The notes beneath the pieces were generated by a model. The model was not told the origin of the DNA. It did no database searches and saw only the letters and a program-made list of their open reading frames with translations. A program made the translations under genes and the position numbers. Of a stretch of DNA of 64,000 bases, positions 18,097-25,921 are shown one piece after another; within the stretch, counting starts at the first letter, position 1; every line of letters begins with the position of its first letter. This DNA is from Dyella halodurans. GTDB lineage: Bacteria; Pseudomonadota; Gammaproteobacteria; Xanthomonadales; Rhodanobacteraceae. The DNA is taken from NCBI RefSeq assembly GCF_026283925.1, contig NZ_JAPDPF010000003.1, positions 310,001 through 374,000 on the forward strand. Reading direction: 5' to 3'.

Positions 18097-18738
18097 TCAG
18101 TAATCGCGGACATCCAGCGCGACAAAGCCACGAACACTATAGCCCGCATCTACCGTCGGCCATGCCAGGGACGCCAGCAAGCGGTCGCCGGCCGGCCATG
18201 GCGCATTGTCGAGCAGCGCTTCGGCGCTTACCTGGCCGTCGTCGGTACGGCGATGGAACAGGCGCACCCAATGCAGTTCCGGGCTGAGTGATTCGTTCTG
18301 CAATGCGGTCCGCAAAGCCGGCACGAGCTCGCCCGGGGCCTCGACGCCATCGCGACTCGACACCAGTGGGCCGATGAACGCGTCCCACGTGCGTACGCCG
18401 ATGTCCCAGCTCTGCAGCTGCATCCGGCGATCGTCGGTGACATACCAGCAGGCCGCCAGCACGACATGGAACACGCTGCGCTCGAACGCTTCCAGCGCGT
18501 TGCGGCAAGCGTCCTCGCCCACGCCGACACCGGCAAAACTCTCTTCGATATGGCGGTCCTCGCTGATCACGATATCGACGTCCAGACGTCCGGGCTCCCC
18601 TGCCGAGCCCTCGTGCCAGAGCGCCCGCACGGCCGGAAAATCGCCATCGGTCATCAGCCACTCTTCGTCGGGTTCCAGCTCGACGTCATGCCGCTCGAAC
18701 AGGCGAAGCAGATAGCGTTGCAGGGTTGCATCGTCCAT
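18097..18738 (-). CDS. DUF6348-like protein
   Basis: A 213-residue soluble protein. The pattern 'LQRYLLRLFERHDVELEP', then 'EEWLMTDGDFPAVRALWH', 'GRLDVDIVISEDRHIEESFAGVGVGEDACRNALEAF' and a later 'DIGVRTW' matches, as far as I recognise it, the DUF6348 family of unknown function. No signal peptide. GAGGA precedes the ATG at 18738. It is the last gene of a leftward row with a small membrane protein and trpS. No catalytic residues are evident. Confidence 0.65.
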   Translation of the reverse strand: MDDATLQRYLLRLFERHDVELEPDEEWLMTDGDFPAVRALWHEGSAGEPGRLDVDIVISEDRHIEESFAGVGVGEDACRNALEAFERSVFHVVLAACWYVTDDRRMQLQSWDIGVRTWDAFIGPLVSSRDGVEAPGELVPALRTALQNESLSPELHWVRLFHRRTDDGQVSAEALLDNAPWPAGDRLLASLAWPTVDAGYSVRGFVALDVRDY

Positions 18739-18755
18739 GGGAATCCTCGTCGTTA

Positions 18756-19085
18756 CTATGAGCGGGCGCGGGGACGCCAGAGCAGATGGCGGATGATCAG
18801 CGCCAACACCAACACCAGCACGCAGGCGCCATAGCCGTAAAGCGCCGGCAATACCTGTCGCCAGATGGCACCGCTTGAAGGGCCGTATTCGCCAACGGCC
18901 GGCACGCTTGCCGTATCGAAGGCCACGATGTCGCACTGCACCGCCGCGAAGGCGGCCAGCAGCAGGGCAGCCACGTCAAAACTGCGGCGCGCGCGCGTGC
19001 GCGGCAAGCTCTTGGGGTAGGCCCAGTAAGCCCAACCCAGGATGAGCAGCCAGGGCGCCAGCAACAGAATGGCGAGGAAACGCAT
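18756..19085 (-). CDS. Small inner-membrane protein, unknown
   Basis: 109 residues with three hydrophobic segments: 1-22 ('MRFLAILLLAPWLLILGWAY'), about 37-56 and about 82-104, and an R-rich C-terminus. The family is not recognised. It lies 38 bp after trpS and 17 bp before the DUF6348-like gene, so it is probably co-transcribed with both. Confidence 0.65.
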   Translation of the reverse strand: MRFLAILLLAPWLLILGWAYWAYPKSLPRTRARRSFDVAALLLAAFAAVQCDIVAFDTASVPAVGEYGPSSGAIWRQVLPALYGYGACVLVLVLALIIRHLLWRPRARS

Positions 19086-19123
19086 AAGTCAGGTCACTCC
19101 GTCAGCGCCAGCGCCCACTGCAC

Positions 19124-20485
19124 TCATTCCTGTGCAGCGAGCTGATCCAGTGCCCCACGCAAACGCGCCAGGGCTTCGTCCCGCGCCTGTTCGTCGCCGT
19201 AGGTCGGCGTCGTGGCCACCTGCTCGCCGTCCAATTCCAGCGCCAGCGCCAGCGGCTGTGCCTGCAGCACGGCCGAGACCCCACCCAGCTCCTTGATGCG
19301 CTTCTGCAACGCGCCGGCCGATTTGGGGTCGGCAAACGCCTTCGACAGCAGCAGCTCTTCGCCATCGGCGGAGAACAGGCGGAAGCGGAAGCTACCATCG
19401 CCATCACGAAAACTGGCGAAGCGCGGCGATTTGCCCGGCTTGGGCGCAGCCTTGGACGCTGCCTGCGGCGCGGCCACGCTACCCGAGCGCAAGCCAATGG
19501 CATCACGCAGCTCGGCAATCTTGGGGGCGGCGATCGCCCGCGCTTTCTTCGCACCTTCGTGCAGGATCTCTTCGATCATCGCCGGCCGCGCAATCAAGGC
19601 ATCGTAGCTCTCGCGCATCGGCGCCACATCCACTTCGATGCGCTCGAACAACACCTGCTTGGCCTCGCCCCAGCCGATCCCGTCGACCAGGGCCTGGCGG
19701 AACGCCGCCGACTCGGCTTCGCTGGCGAACGCGCGAAAGATGGTGAAGAGCGCGGAGTTGTCCGGGTCCTTCGCCTCGCCGGGAAGGCGCGAATCAGTGA
19801 CGATGCGCATGATCGTGTCACGCAAATGCTTCTGGCCACCGGCGAACAGCGGAATGGTGTTGTCGTAACTCTTGGACATCTTGCGACCGTCGAGGCCGGG
19901 CAAGGTCGCCACCTGCTCTTCGATGACCACGTCCGGCAGCACGAAGAACTCGCGGCCATAGATGTGGTTGAAGCGCTGCGCGATATCGCGCGTCATCTCG
20001 ACGTGCTGGATCTGGTCACGCCCCACCGGCACCTTGTTCGCGTTGAAGGCTAGGATGTCGGCGGCCATCAGCACCGGATACATGTACAGGCCCGCGGTGA
20101 CGCCGGCGTCGGCGTCCTCGCCTGCCGCGCTGTTCTTGTCGACGGCAGCCTTGTAGGCATGTGCGCGATTGAGCAGGCCCTTGGCCGTGACGCAGGTGAG
20201 GAACCAGGTCAGTTCCGGGATTTCCGGAATGTCGGACTGGCGATAAAACGTGACCTTCTGCGGATCGAGGCCGGCGGCCAGCCAGGTGGCCGCTATCTCC
20301 AGGCGTGAACGCTCGATGCGGCCCGCGTCGTCGCTCTTGATCAGCGCATGATAGTCGGCCATGAAGTAGAACGCGTCGACGTCGTCACGCCGGCTGGCGG
20401 CCACCGCCGGGCGAATCGCGCCAACGTAGTTGCCCAGATGCGGCGTGCCGGTGGTGGTGATGCCAGTGAGTACGCGGGTCTTCAT
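19124..20485 (-). CDS. trpS: Tryptophan-tRNA ligase with extra C-terminal domain
   Basis: It charges tRNA-Trp. The class-I signatures are clear: the HIGH-type motif 'TGTPHLGNY' (residues 12-20) and 'KMSKS' (202-206). The catalytic and anticodon-binding parts end near residue 330 ('IAELRDAIG'), the normal length of bacterial TrpRS. An Ala/Pro/Lys linker (about 336-353) and an approximately 100-residue additional domain (355-453) follow. The segment 'RFASFRDGDGSFRFRLFSADGEELL' resembles one unit of the DUF1508/YegP fold. The extension has the same codon use and no frameshift. Its purpose is unknown. Confidence 0.94.
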   Translation of the reverse strand: MKTRVLTGITTTGTPHLGNYVGAIRPAVAASRRDDVDAFYFMADYHALIKSDDAGRIERSRLEIAATWLAAGLDPQKVTFYRQSDIPEIPELTWFLTCVTAKGLLNRAHAYKAAVDKNSAAGEDADAGVTAGLYMYPVLMAADILAFNANKVPVGRDQIQHVEMTRDIAQRFNHIYGREFFVLPDVVIEEQVATLPGLDGRKMSKSYDNTIPLFAGGQKHLRDTIMRIVTDSRLPGEAKDPDNSALFTIFRAFASEAESAAFRQALVDGIGWGEAKQVLFERIEVDVAPMRESYDALIARPAMIEEILHEGAKKARAIAAPKIAELRDAIGLRSGSVAAPQAASKAAPKPGKSPRFASFRDGDGSFRFRLFSADGEELLLSKAFADPKSAGALQKRIKELGGVSAVLQAQPLALALELDGEQVATTPTYGDEQARDEALARLRGALDQLAAQE

Positions 20486-20522
20486 GTGCGATTCTTTATG
20501 CGTGTTGTTGGGTCGGGGCGTT

Positions 20523-20553
20523 CAGCGGATCAGCGGATCAGCGGATCAGCGTG
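20523..20553. repeat. 8-bp tandem repeat at the arginase 3' end
   Basis: On the minus strand the unit CTGATCCG is repeated three times and followed by CTGAACG. The first units encode the last arginase residues (Leu-Ile-Arg) and the TGA stop arises inside the repeat, so copy-number changes downstream would not alter the protein. Confidence 0.8.
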
Positions 20554-21452
20554 GACTTGCCGAACAGCGATTCAACCAGATCCACCGCCAGCCTTGCGGT
20601 CTGATTGCGCTTGTCGAAGGCCGGATTGAGTTCGACGATATCCAGCGAGCTCACGCGACCGGTGTCGGCGATCATCTCCATGCACAGCTGCGCCTCGCGA
20701 TAATTCGGTCCGCCTCGCACGGTCGTGCCCACGCCAGGCGCAATGGTCGGATCGAGGAAGTCGACGTCGAAACTCACGTGCAGATGGGTGTTCTCATCCA
20801 CGTCGGCGAGCGCTTCTTCCATCGTACGCTTCATGCCGACTTCGTCGATGCGACGCATGTCGAAGATACTGACCTGGGCTTCGCGCACGAGACTCTTCTC
20901 GCCTTCATCCACCGAGCGGATGCCGATCTGGCGAAACACATCCGGCGTGGTCGCGGGCACGTGCCCGCCGACTTCGACCAGCGCCTGGGGTCCATTGCCG
21001 CACAGGCAGGCCACCGGCATGCCGTGAATATTGCCCGAGGGGGTGACGTCGGCGGTATTGAAATCGGCATGCGCATCCAGCCACAGCACGCGAAGTTTCT
21101 TGCCCTGCTCGCGGCAATGGCGTGCCACCGCACTGATCGAGCCGATGGCCAGGCAATGATCGCCGCCCAGCATCACCGGCACCCGCCCAGCCGCCAGCTC
21201 AGTATAGACGGCCGTATGCACCGCCTCGTTCCAGGCCACGACCTGGGGCAGATGGCGATAGCCATCCTGCGGCGGCTGCCACGGATTGACCGGCCCCTGC
21301 AGGTTGCCGTGGTCGATCACCTCGAACCCACGCCGTTCCAGCTTGCTGGCCAGGTTGGCCACGCGCAGTGCCTCCGGCCCCATCGAGGCGCCACGATGGC
21401 CGGCGCCGATGTCGGTGGGAACACCAATCAGGGAAAGTGCCTTGTTGCCCAT
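20538..21452 (-). CDS. rocF: Arginase
   Basis: A 304-residue ureohydrolase converting arginine to ornithine and urea. Both manganese-binding motifs are present: 'GGDHCLAIGS', 'WLDAHADFNT' and 'SFDVDFLDPTIAPGVGT'. The N-terminal 'LIGVPTDIGAGHRGASMGPEALR' is typical of arginase rather than agmatinase. It begins 9 bp after the rhodanese stop and is followed by trpS 52 bp on. The C-terminus ends in a short 8-bp tandem repeat. No ornithine-pathway genes are adjacent. Confidence 0.93.
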   Translation of the reverse strand: MGNKALSLIGVPTDIGAGHRGASMGPEALRVANLASKLERRGFEVIDHGNLQGPVNPWQPPQDGYRHLPQVVAWNEAVHTAVYTELAAGRVPVMLGGDHCLAIGSISAVARHCREQGKKLRVLWLDAHADFNTADVTPSGNIHGMPVACLCGNGPQALVEVGGHVPATTPDVFRQIGIRSVDEGEKSLVREAQVSIFDMRRIDEVGMKRTMEEALADVDENTHLHVSFDVDFLDPTIAPGVGTTVRGGPNYREAQLCMEMIADTGRVSSLDIVELNPAFDKRNQTARLAVDLVESLFGKSTLIR

Positions 21453-21461
21453 GAAGTCTCG

Positions 21462-21872
21462 TCAGTGAGGAGGATTCGAAGCGGCAGCGCTCTCGCGCAC
21501 CAGCGGAAGATGACGCTGCCGCCATGCATCGAGGCTGCCTTCGAGCTGGCGCACATGGGTATACCCCAGGCCCAGCAAGGTTTCCTGCGCACGCGTGGCA
21601 CGACGCCCGGAGACGCAGTACACCACGATTTCGCGATCGCGCGGCACCCCCAGGGCGCCGGCACGACTGGCCAGCTCCTCCACCGGGATATTCAGCGCAC
21701 CCGCAATATGGCCGTCGCGGAATTCATCCGTGTGACGCACGTCGAGCAGCAAGGGCGTCTGGCCGGTCTGTTGCTGCGCCAGCAGTTGGTCGGCAGCGAG
21801 CGGGGCGTCCATCGCCATGGCCAGGTTCGCCCCCGCCAACATGAGAAGGGCGGCAAGGGACGCATGGCGCAT
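21462..21872 (-). CDS. Exported rhodanese-like protein
   Basis: A 136-residue single rhodanese domain behind a signal peptide (1-20, cleaved near LAMA). The catalytic loop is 'VVYCVSGRRATRA', with the Cys that would carry the persulfide and the following Arg residues. 'PLLLDVRHTDEFRDGHIAGALNIPV' is the standard N-terminal rhodanese segment. A periplasmic sulfur-transfer or redox role is likely. The start overlaps no other gene and lies 16 bp from tRNA-Thr on the same strand. Confidence 0.88.
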   Translation of the reverse strand: MRHASLAALLMLAGANLAMAMDAPLAADQLLAQQQTGQTPLLLDVRHTDEFRDGHIAGALNIPVEELASRAGALGVPRDREIVVYCVSGRRATRAQETLLGLGYTHVRQLEGSLDAWRQRHLPLVRESAAASNPPH

Positions 21873-21888
21873 GGGAGGAATCCTCGAA

Positions 21889-21964
21889 TGGTGCCGGCAG
21901 CAGGAATCGAACCCGCGACCTACTGATTACAAATCAGTTGCTCTACCAACTGAGCTATGCCGGC
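21889..21964 (-). tRNA. tRNA-Thr, anticodon UGU
   Basis: A 76-nt tRNA with encoded CCA. It has the acceptor stem GCCGGCA/TGCCGGC, D-arm 'AGCTCAGTTGGTAGAGC', an anticodon stem ACTGA/TCAGT around the loop TTTGTAA (anticodon TGT), and T-arm 'GCGGGTTCGATTCCTGC'. It reads ACA/ACG threonine codons and closely resembles E. coli tRNA-Thr(UGU). Confidence 0.97.
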
Positions 21965-22016
21965 GAAGAACGGGCAGTCTAGCAAACCCGCGTCTGTTGA
22001 CGCCAAAACAGCGGCC

Positions 22017-22745
22017 TCAGAAACAACCGGTGCTGTGCGAACCCACGCCACGCACACGGTTACGCCAATCCCCATGGCCATTGTCGGCCATCACCACGTC
22101 CAGCCAGTACTCCGGCACCGCCTCGGTACGCTCGCTCATCTGGGCGGGGAACCCGGCCGCCACCACCTGGTCGCGACGACGACGCGCATTGGCGGGATCC
22201 TTGAACAGCCCCAACGAAATGGTGTTGGACTGGTCACCCGTACCCACGATGAAATACTCGCCGACATTGGCGGCGGTAAGGCGGCGCGCCAGTTCCAGCG
22301 ACTTGTCGCGGCTGCCGCCACCAGGCAGATAGACCCACCAGCCGGTGGTCTGGGTGGTTTGCTCCTGGCGCGAACGCATGCGTGCGGCCTGGTTGCTGAG
22401 CGCGGTCCGCGCATTGCGCAAGTCGATCGGCGTGGCGAAAGGCCCCAGGGCCATGCAGGTGTAGCTGGCCTGTCGCGGCGGTGTCGCCGGGATGGCCGGG
22501 GCTACCGGCGTCGACGCTGTCGGCGACGGCGACGGCGCTGAAGCTGCCGCGACAACCGATGCCGCGGCAACGGGCGTCGACGCCACGGAGGCGGGCGGCG
22601 GCGGTCGCTCGGACAGCAATTTCAGGGCCGGCACGCCCGGGTCGGTGGCGCTGCGACCGTGCACGTCGTCCTGCCCCAGCAGCAACCAGGCTCCCACCGC
22701 AATGTTGAGGGCAATCAGCAGTACGAACAGCAGGCGCAGGAACAT
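22017..22745 (-). CDS. SPOR-domain inner-membrane protein
   Basis: About 242 residues. There is one N-terminal transmembrane helix (about 2-22), then a long Pro/Ala/Ser-rich periplasmic linker (about 45-95), then a C-terminal SPOR-like domain ('YTCMALGPFATPIDLRNARTAL' ... 'EYFIVGTGDQSNTISLGLFKDPANARRRRDQV') that would bind denuded septal peptidoglycan. The ATG at 22745 is used; the TTG six codons earlier has no better ribosome site. It is the third gene of birA-coaX-SPOR, 36 bp after coaX. Confidence 0.82.
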   Translation of the reverse strand: MFLRLLFVLLIALNIAVGAWLLLGQDDVHGRSATDPGVPALKLLSERPPPPASVASTPVAAASVVAAASAPSPSPTASTPVAPAIPATPPRQASYTCMALGPFATPIDLRNARTALSNQAARMRSRQEQTTQTTGWWVYLPGGGSRDKSLELARRLTAANVGEYFIVGTGDQSNTISLGLFKDPANARRRRDQVVAAGFPAQMSERTEAVPEYWLDVVMADNGHGDWRNRVRGVGSHSTGCF

Positions 22746-22781
22746 CGTCGATCCGTCAGGCAAACGACAAGAGCCGGCATT

Positions 22782-23540
22782 CTAGAGAGCCGACCCGAGA
22801 GGGGAATGTGCGTCCGACCACACGGCCAGGCCACGCAGCACGCTATCGCTGCTGAGCCTCGCCGGCACGGACATCAACGGCAACAACGCTTCCGCGTCGC
22901 CGCCACCCAGTATCAGCAAGGGCGCGCCGCCGAGTGACGGCGCCAGCCGCGCCACGAAACGCTCGATCAGTGCCGCCGCCGCTTGCCAGCAACCGGAAGC
23001 CACCGCATCGGGCGTGTTGTCAGCCACATCGAGCACGCGCCCCGGCCGCTCGACCAGCACGCGCGCCGTCGCGCCAAGCAGGGACTGCTGCATCAGCTGC
23101 GGCCCGGGTGCGATCAGGCCGCCCAGGTGCACGCCATCCGCCGCCAGTGCATCGAGGGTCAGCGCCGTGCCCACGCCAGCCAGCACGCAGGGCCCGAGGC
23201 CATCGGCGTGCGCTGCCACCATGGCGAGGAAGCGGTCCACGCCCAGGCGCGCAGGATCGGCGTAGGCGTTGCGCACGCCGCAGGCTTCGGCCGGCGTGCG
23301 CAACCACTGCGTATCGCGGGCAAAGCGTGCCGACACCACGGCAGCGACCTGAGCCTCGCGCCCGGCATCCACCACCGATGCCGCCACCGCGGCCACCGGC
23401 ATGGGCACCTCGCGCCAAGCCTCGTGCAGGGCCAGCACGACGTCTTCGTTCCAACTCACTGCGCCCTGAGACTGCCAGTCGCCGCCGTCGCACAGCGCCC
23501 ACTTGAGTCGGGTGTTGCCCAGATCCAGCAGGAGTCTCAT
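22782..23540 (-). CDS. coaX: Type III pantothenate kinase
   Basis: A 252-residue ASKHA-fold kinase phosphorylating pantothenate, the first step of CoA synthesis. Motifs are the phosphate-1 'LLLDLGNTRLKWAL', 'GVDRFLAMVAAH', 'LAGVGTALTLDALAADGVHLGGLIAPG' and the C-terminal 'LLILGGGDAEALL'. The start overlaps the birA stop by 4 bp (ATGA), so the two are translationally coupled. The birA-coaX order is common in this group. Confidence 0.93.
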   Translation of the reverse strand: MRLLLDLGNTRLKWALCDGGDWQSQGAVSWNEDVVLALHEAWREVPMPVAAVAASVVDAGREAQVAAVVSARFARDTQWLRTPAEACGVRNAYADPARLGVDRFLAMVAAHADGLGPCVLAGVGTALTLDALAADGVHLGGLIAPGPQLMQQSLLGATARVLVERPGRVLDVADNTPDAVASGCWQAAAALIERFVARLAPSLGGAPLLILGGGDAEALLPLMSVPARLSSDSVLRGLAVWSDAHSPLGSAL

Positions 23541-24508
23541 GCGCGCCGCACCGTGACATCGGCGCTGTCGATCGACAACACGCCCGCAGGTGTCTGCAGC
23601 AGCAGGGCACCCCGCGCATCCACACCGGCGCCGACGCCATCCAGCTCACCGAGCGCACCCTGCAGGTGCAGGGGCTTGCCGCGGAGCAGGTCGTGCCCGC
23701 CGTAGGCCTCGACGAAGCCGGCGAATCCTTCGTGTTCGAACTGGCGCAAGCCCTCGACCAGGGCGGCGATCAGGCTTGCCGCCACCAGGTTTCGATCGGG
23801 TGCCTGGCCATGCGCGAGGTTGGCCAGGTCGTTGATGGGCTGGCCGGCCTGCTCGCGCAGCGCCGCGGTAAGTCGCACGTTGACGCCCACGCCGATGATG
23901 GCGGCGCAGGGGCCCTGATACTCGCCGCTGAGCTCGACCAGGATGCCGGCCAGCTTGCCGCCATCGCTCAGCACATCGTTCGGCCACTTGAGGCCCGCAC
24001 CCTGGATACCCAGGGCCGCCAGCGTGCGCATCACGATGACGCCCACCGCCAGGGACAGGCCCGACAGCGCAGCAAAGCCCGCGTCGAAACGCTTCAGGCA
24101 GGACAGGTAGACGTTCAAGCCCGGCGGCGACAACCATGCGCGACCGCGGCGTCCGCGGCCAGCGCTCTGGGTCTCGGCCAGGATCATGCTCAAGTCGGGC
24201 AACGTGCCCAGGCGACGCTGAATCTCATTAGAGGTCGAGTCGATCTCCCAATGCAGCTCCAGCGCGCCCACGTGGCTGCGCACATGCGACGGCAAGGCCG
24301 CCCGAATCTCCTGCAAACCCAGCACCTGCAACGGCCAGGGCAGGCAATAGCCCGCGGTGCCGCGCGATTCCACCGGCACGCCCCGCGCGCGCAAGGCCTC
24401 GACCTGCTTCCAGATGGCTGCCCGGGTCACGCCGGCACGCTCAGCCAGGAAAGCACCAGACACGGTGTCTCCATGCGCGAGAGCGACCAGCAACTCTTGC
24501 GCCTGCAT
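23537..24508 (-). CDS. birA: Biotin-[acetyl-CoA-carboxylase] ligase / biotin operon repressor
   Basis: A 323-residue bifunctional BirA. The N-terminal winged helix is 'SGAFLAERAGVTRAAIWKQVEALRARG' (about 18-44). The ligase domain has the nucleotide/biotin loop 'SAGRGRRGRAWLSPPGLNVYLS' and 'GLKWPNDVLSDGGKLAGILVE', with a C-terminal SH3-like domain. The HTH suggests it can also repress biotin genes, none of which are here. First gene of birA-coaX-SPOR. Confidence 0.94.
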   Translation of the reverse strand: MQAQELLVALAHGDTVSGAFLAERAGVTRAAIWKQVEALRARGVPVESRGTAGYCLPWPLQVLGLQEIRAALPSHVRSHVGALELHWEIDSTSNEIQRRLGTLPDLSMILAETQSAGRGRRGRAWLSPPGLNVYLSCLKRFDAGFAALSGLSLAVGVIVMRTLAALGIQGAGLKWPNDVLSDGGKLAGILVELSGEYQGPCAAIIGVGVNVRLTAALREQAGQPINDLANLAHGQAPDRNLVAASLIAALVEGLRQFEHEGFAGFVEAYGGHDLLRGKPLHLQGALGELDGVGAGVDARGALLLQTPAGVLSIDSADVTVRRA

Positions 24509-24755
24509 CAGCGTAGGCCAACGCCAGGGAGGCCGCGTGAGCGACTAACGGCAAGGCATGCACGCGGGGCTGGGAGAGGTGACATCGGGCGATTCTAGCC
24601 TGCCGCGTGCACGCCCCAAACATCGGTGCGCGCTTCAAACGCCATGACTTCTGGGACTCGCGGGTTCTTGCGGGGGGCTTGCGGGGCACTGGCATCGGAT
24701 GCCCATTTCTGCCAGCATCCGGTACTTGGATTGCGGATCAAGGGGTTGCGCCGCG

Positions 24756-25070
24756 ATGGGCGTCGGGAAGTTCTTGATAGGTTGTGCTCTGTGCGTCGGC
24801 GGCATTGGTGCTGCGTCGGCCATGGACGCTGACACCCAAGATCTGACCTCCATGCAGCGTTCGGTGGACAGCAGCTCCAGCACTCACGATGGCGGTGGCA
24901 ACAGCAGCGGCGACGCACTGGGCCTGCCACGCGATGCATCCCCCTCTTCGGGCTCCGCGTCCTCTTCGTCGAGCAATGACAACTGCCCGAGCACCACCCC
25001 GCCAGCGGCACCGAGCGGTCACCGCGCCTATCTTGGCTGGCAGTCACTGCTGCCCGGCTCTATCCAGTAA
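24756..25070 (+). CDS. Small exported serine-rich protein, unknown
   Basis: A 104-residue protein with a signal peptide (MGVGKFLIGC..., cleavage near ASAM) and then a low-complexity Ser/Gly/Asp tail with a run of five Ser ('GSASSSSSNDN') and one Cys ('NDNCPS'). AGGGG lies about 10 bp before the ATG. No domain is recognised. It ends 11 bp before the MtfA-like gene and may be co-transcribed with it. The family is unknown, but coding is supported by the signal peptide and ribosome site. Confidence 0.6.
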   Translation: MGVGKFLIGCALCVGGIGAASAMDADTQDLTSMQRSVDSSSSTHDGGGNSSGDALGLPRDASPSSGSASSSSSNDNCPSTTPPAAPSGHRAYLGWQSLLPGSIQ

Positions 25071-25081
25071 GTCTTCGGCCT

Positions 25082-25849
25082 GTGCCGGAATCATGGTGGC
25101 GGCGTTTCCGCTCCTATTTCACGGCTCCACCACTCCCTGACTCGCTGTGGCAGCGCGCGCTCGCGGGCTGTCCGCTGGGGTTGCGGCTGGATGCTGCGCG
25201 CCAGGATGAACTACGGCGCCTGGTCGCGGTTTTCCTTGCGCGCAAGCGCTTTCATGCCCTGGCCGGGGCGGAACTGACTGAGCATCTGCGCACCCTGATC
25301 GCCATGCAGGCCTGTCTGCCGGCGCTCCAGCAAGGCCCGCGCGCGCTGCGCGGCTGGCGCGAGGTGCTGGTCTATCCTGGCGAGTTCAAGGTGCATCGCA
25401 GCCACCACGACGAGCACAGCGGCATCGTCAGCGAAGGCGACGACGTGCTGATCGGCGAGGCGTGGGAGCACGGCCCCCTGGTGCTGTCACTGGCCGATGT
25501 GCAGCTCGACCTGGAACGGCCCTGGGATGGCTACAACGTGGTCGTGCACGAGATCGCGCACAAGCTCGACATGCTCGATGGCCCACCCGACGGCGTGCCG
25601 CCACTCCCTGCCCATATCGTCCGGCGACAATGGATCGTGGCTTTCCAACGCGCCTTCGACCATCTCGCCAACGACGTGGCGCGCGGGCGCGAAACCTTGA
25701 TCGATGCGTATGCCGTCGAAGGTGCGGATGAATTCTTCGCCGTGGTCAGCGAGCTGCACTTCTCGCAGCCGGCCGTGTTGCGTCGTGCCGATGCGGCCGT
25801 CGCCGATCTGCTGCAGGCGTATTACGGACCGTCGCCTGCGCCTGGTTAG
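25082..25849 (+). CDS. mtfA: MtfA-like zinc metallopeptidase (M90)
   Basis: A 255-residue soluble protein with the gluzincin motif HEIAHKLD (about 156-163) and the family's downstream 'DAYAVEGADEFFAVVSELHF' that supplies the third zinc ligand. 'VLVYPGEFKV' and 'LVLSLADVQLD' are further MtfA signatures. In E. coli, MtfA binds the Mlc repressor; no Mlc or PTS gene is seen here. The only in-frame start at the N-terminus is GTG 25082, with a weak ribosome site. Confidence 0.85.
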   Translation: MPESWWRRFRSYFTAPPLPDSLWQRALAGCPLGLRLDAARQDELRRLVAVFLARKRFHALAGAELTEHLRTLIAMQACLPALQQGPRALRGWREVLVYPGEFKVHRSHHDEHSGIVSEGDDVLIGEAWEHGPLVLSLADVQLDLERPWDGYNVVVHEIAHKLDMLDGPPDGVPPLPAHIVRRQWIVAFQRAFDHLANDVARGRETLIDAYAVEGADEFFAVVSELHFSQPAVLRRADAAVADLLQAYYGPSPAPG

Positions 25850-25921
25850 GAGACAGGGGCTAGGGATGAGTGGCGAGGGCGCAACGGCGTTGGCGCCCCA
25901 CTACTCGCCCCCGCCCCAGCC

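Noticed and set aside
25877-25898. Imperfect hairpin between mtfA and phoQ as a terminator
   Set aside because: The stem is interrupted and there is no T-tract; not strong enough to annotate.
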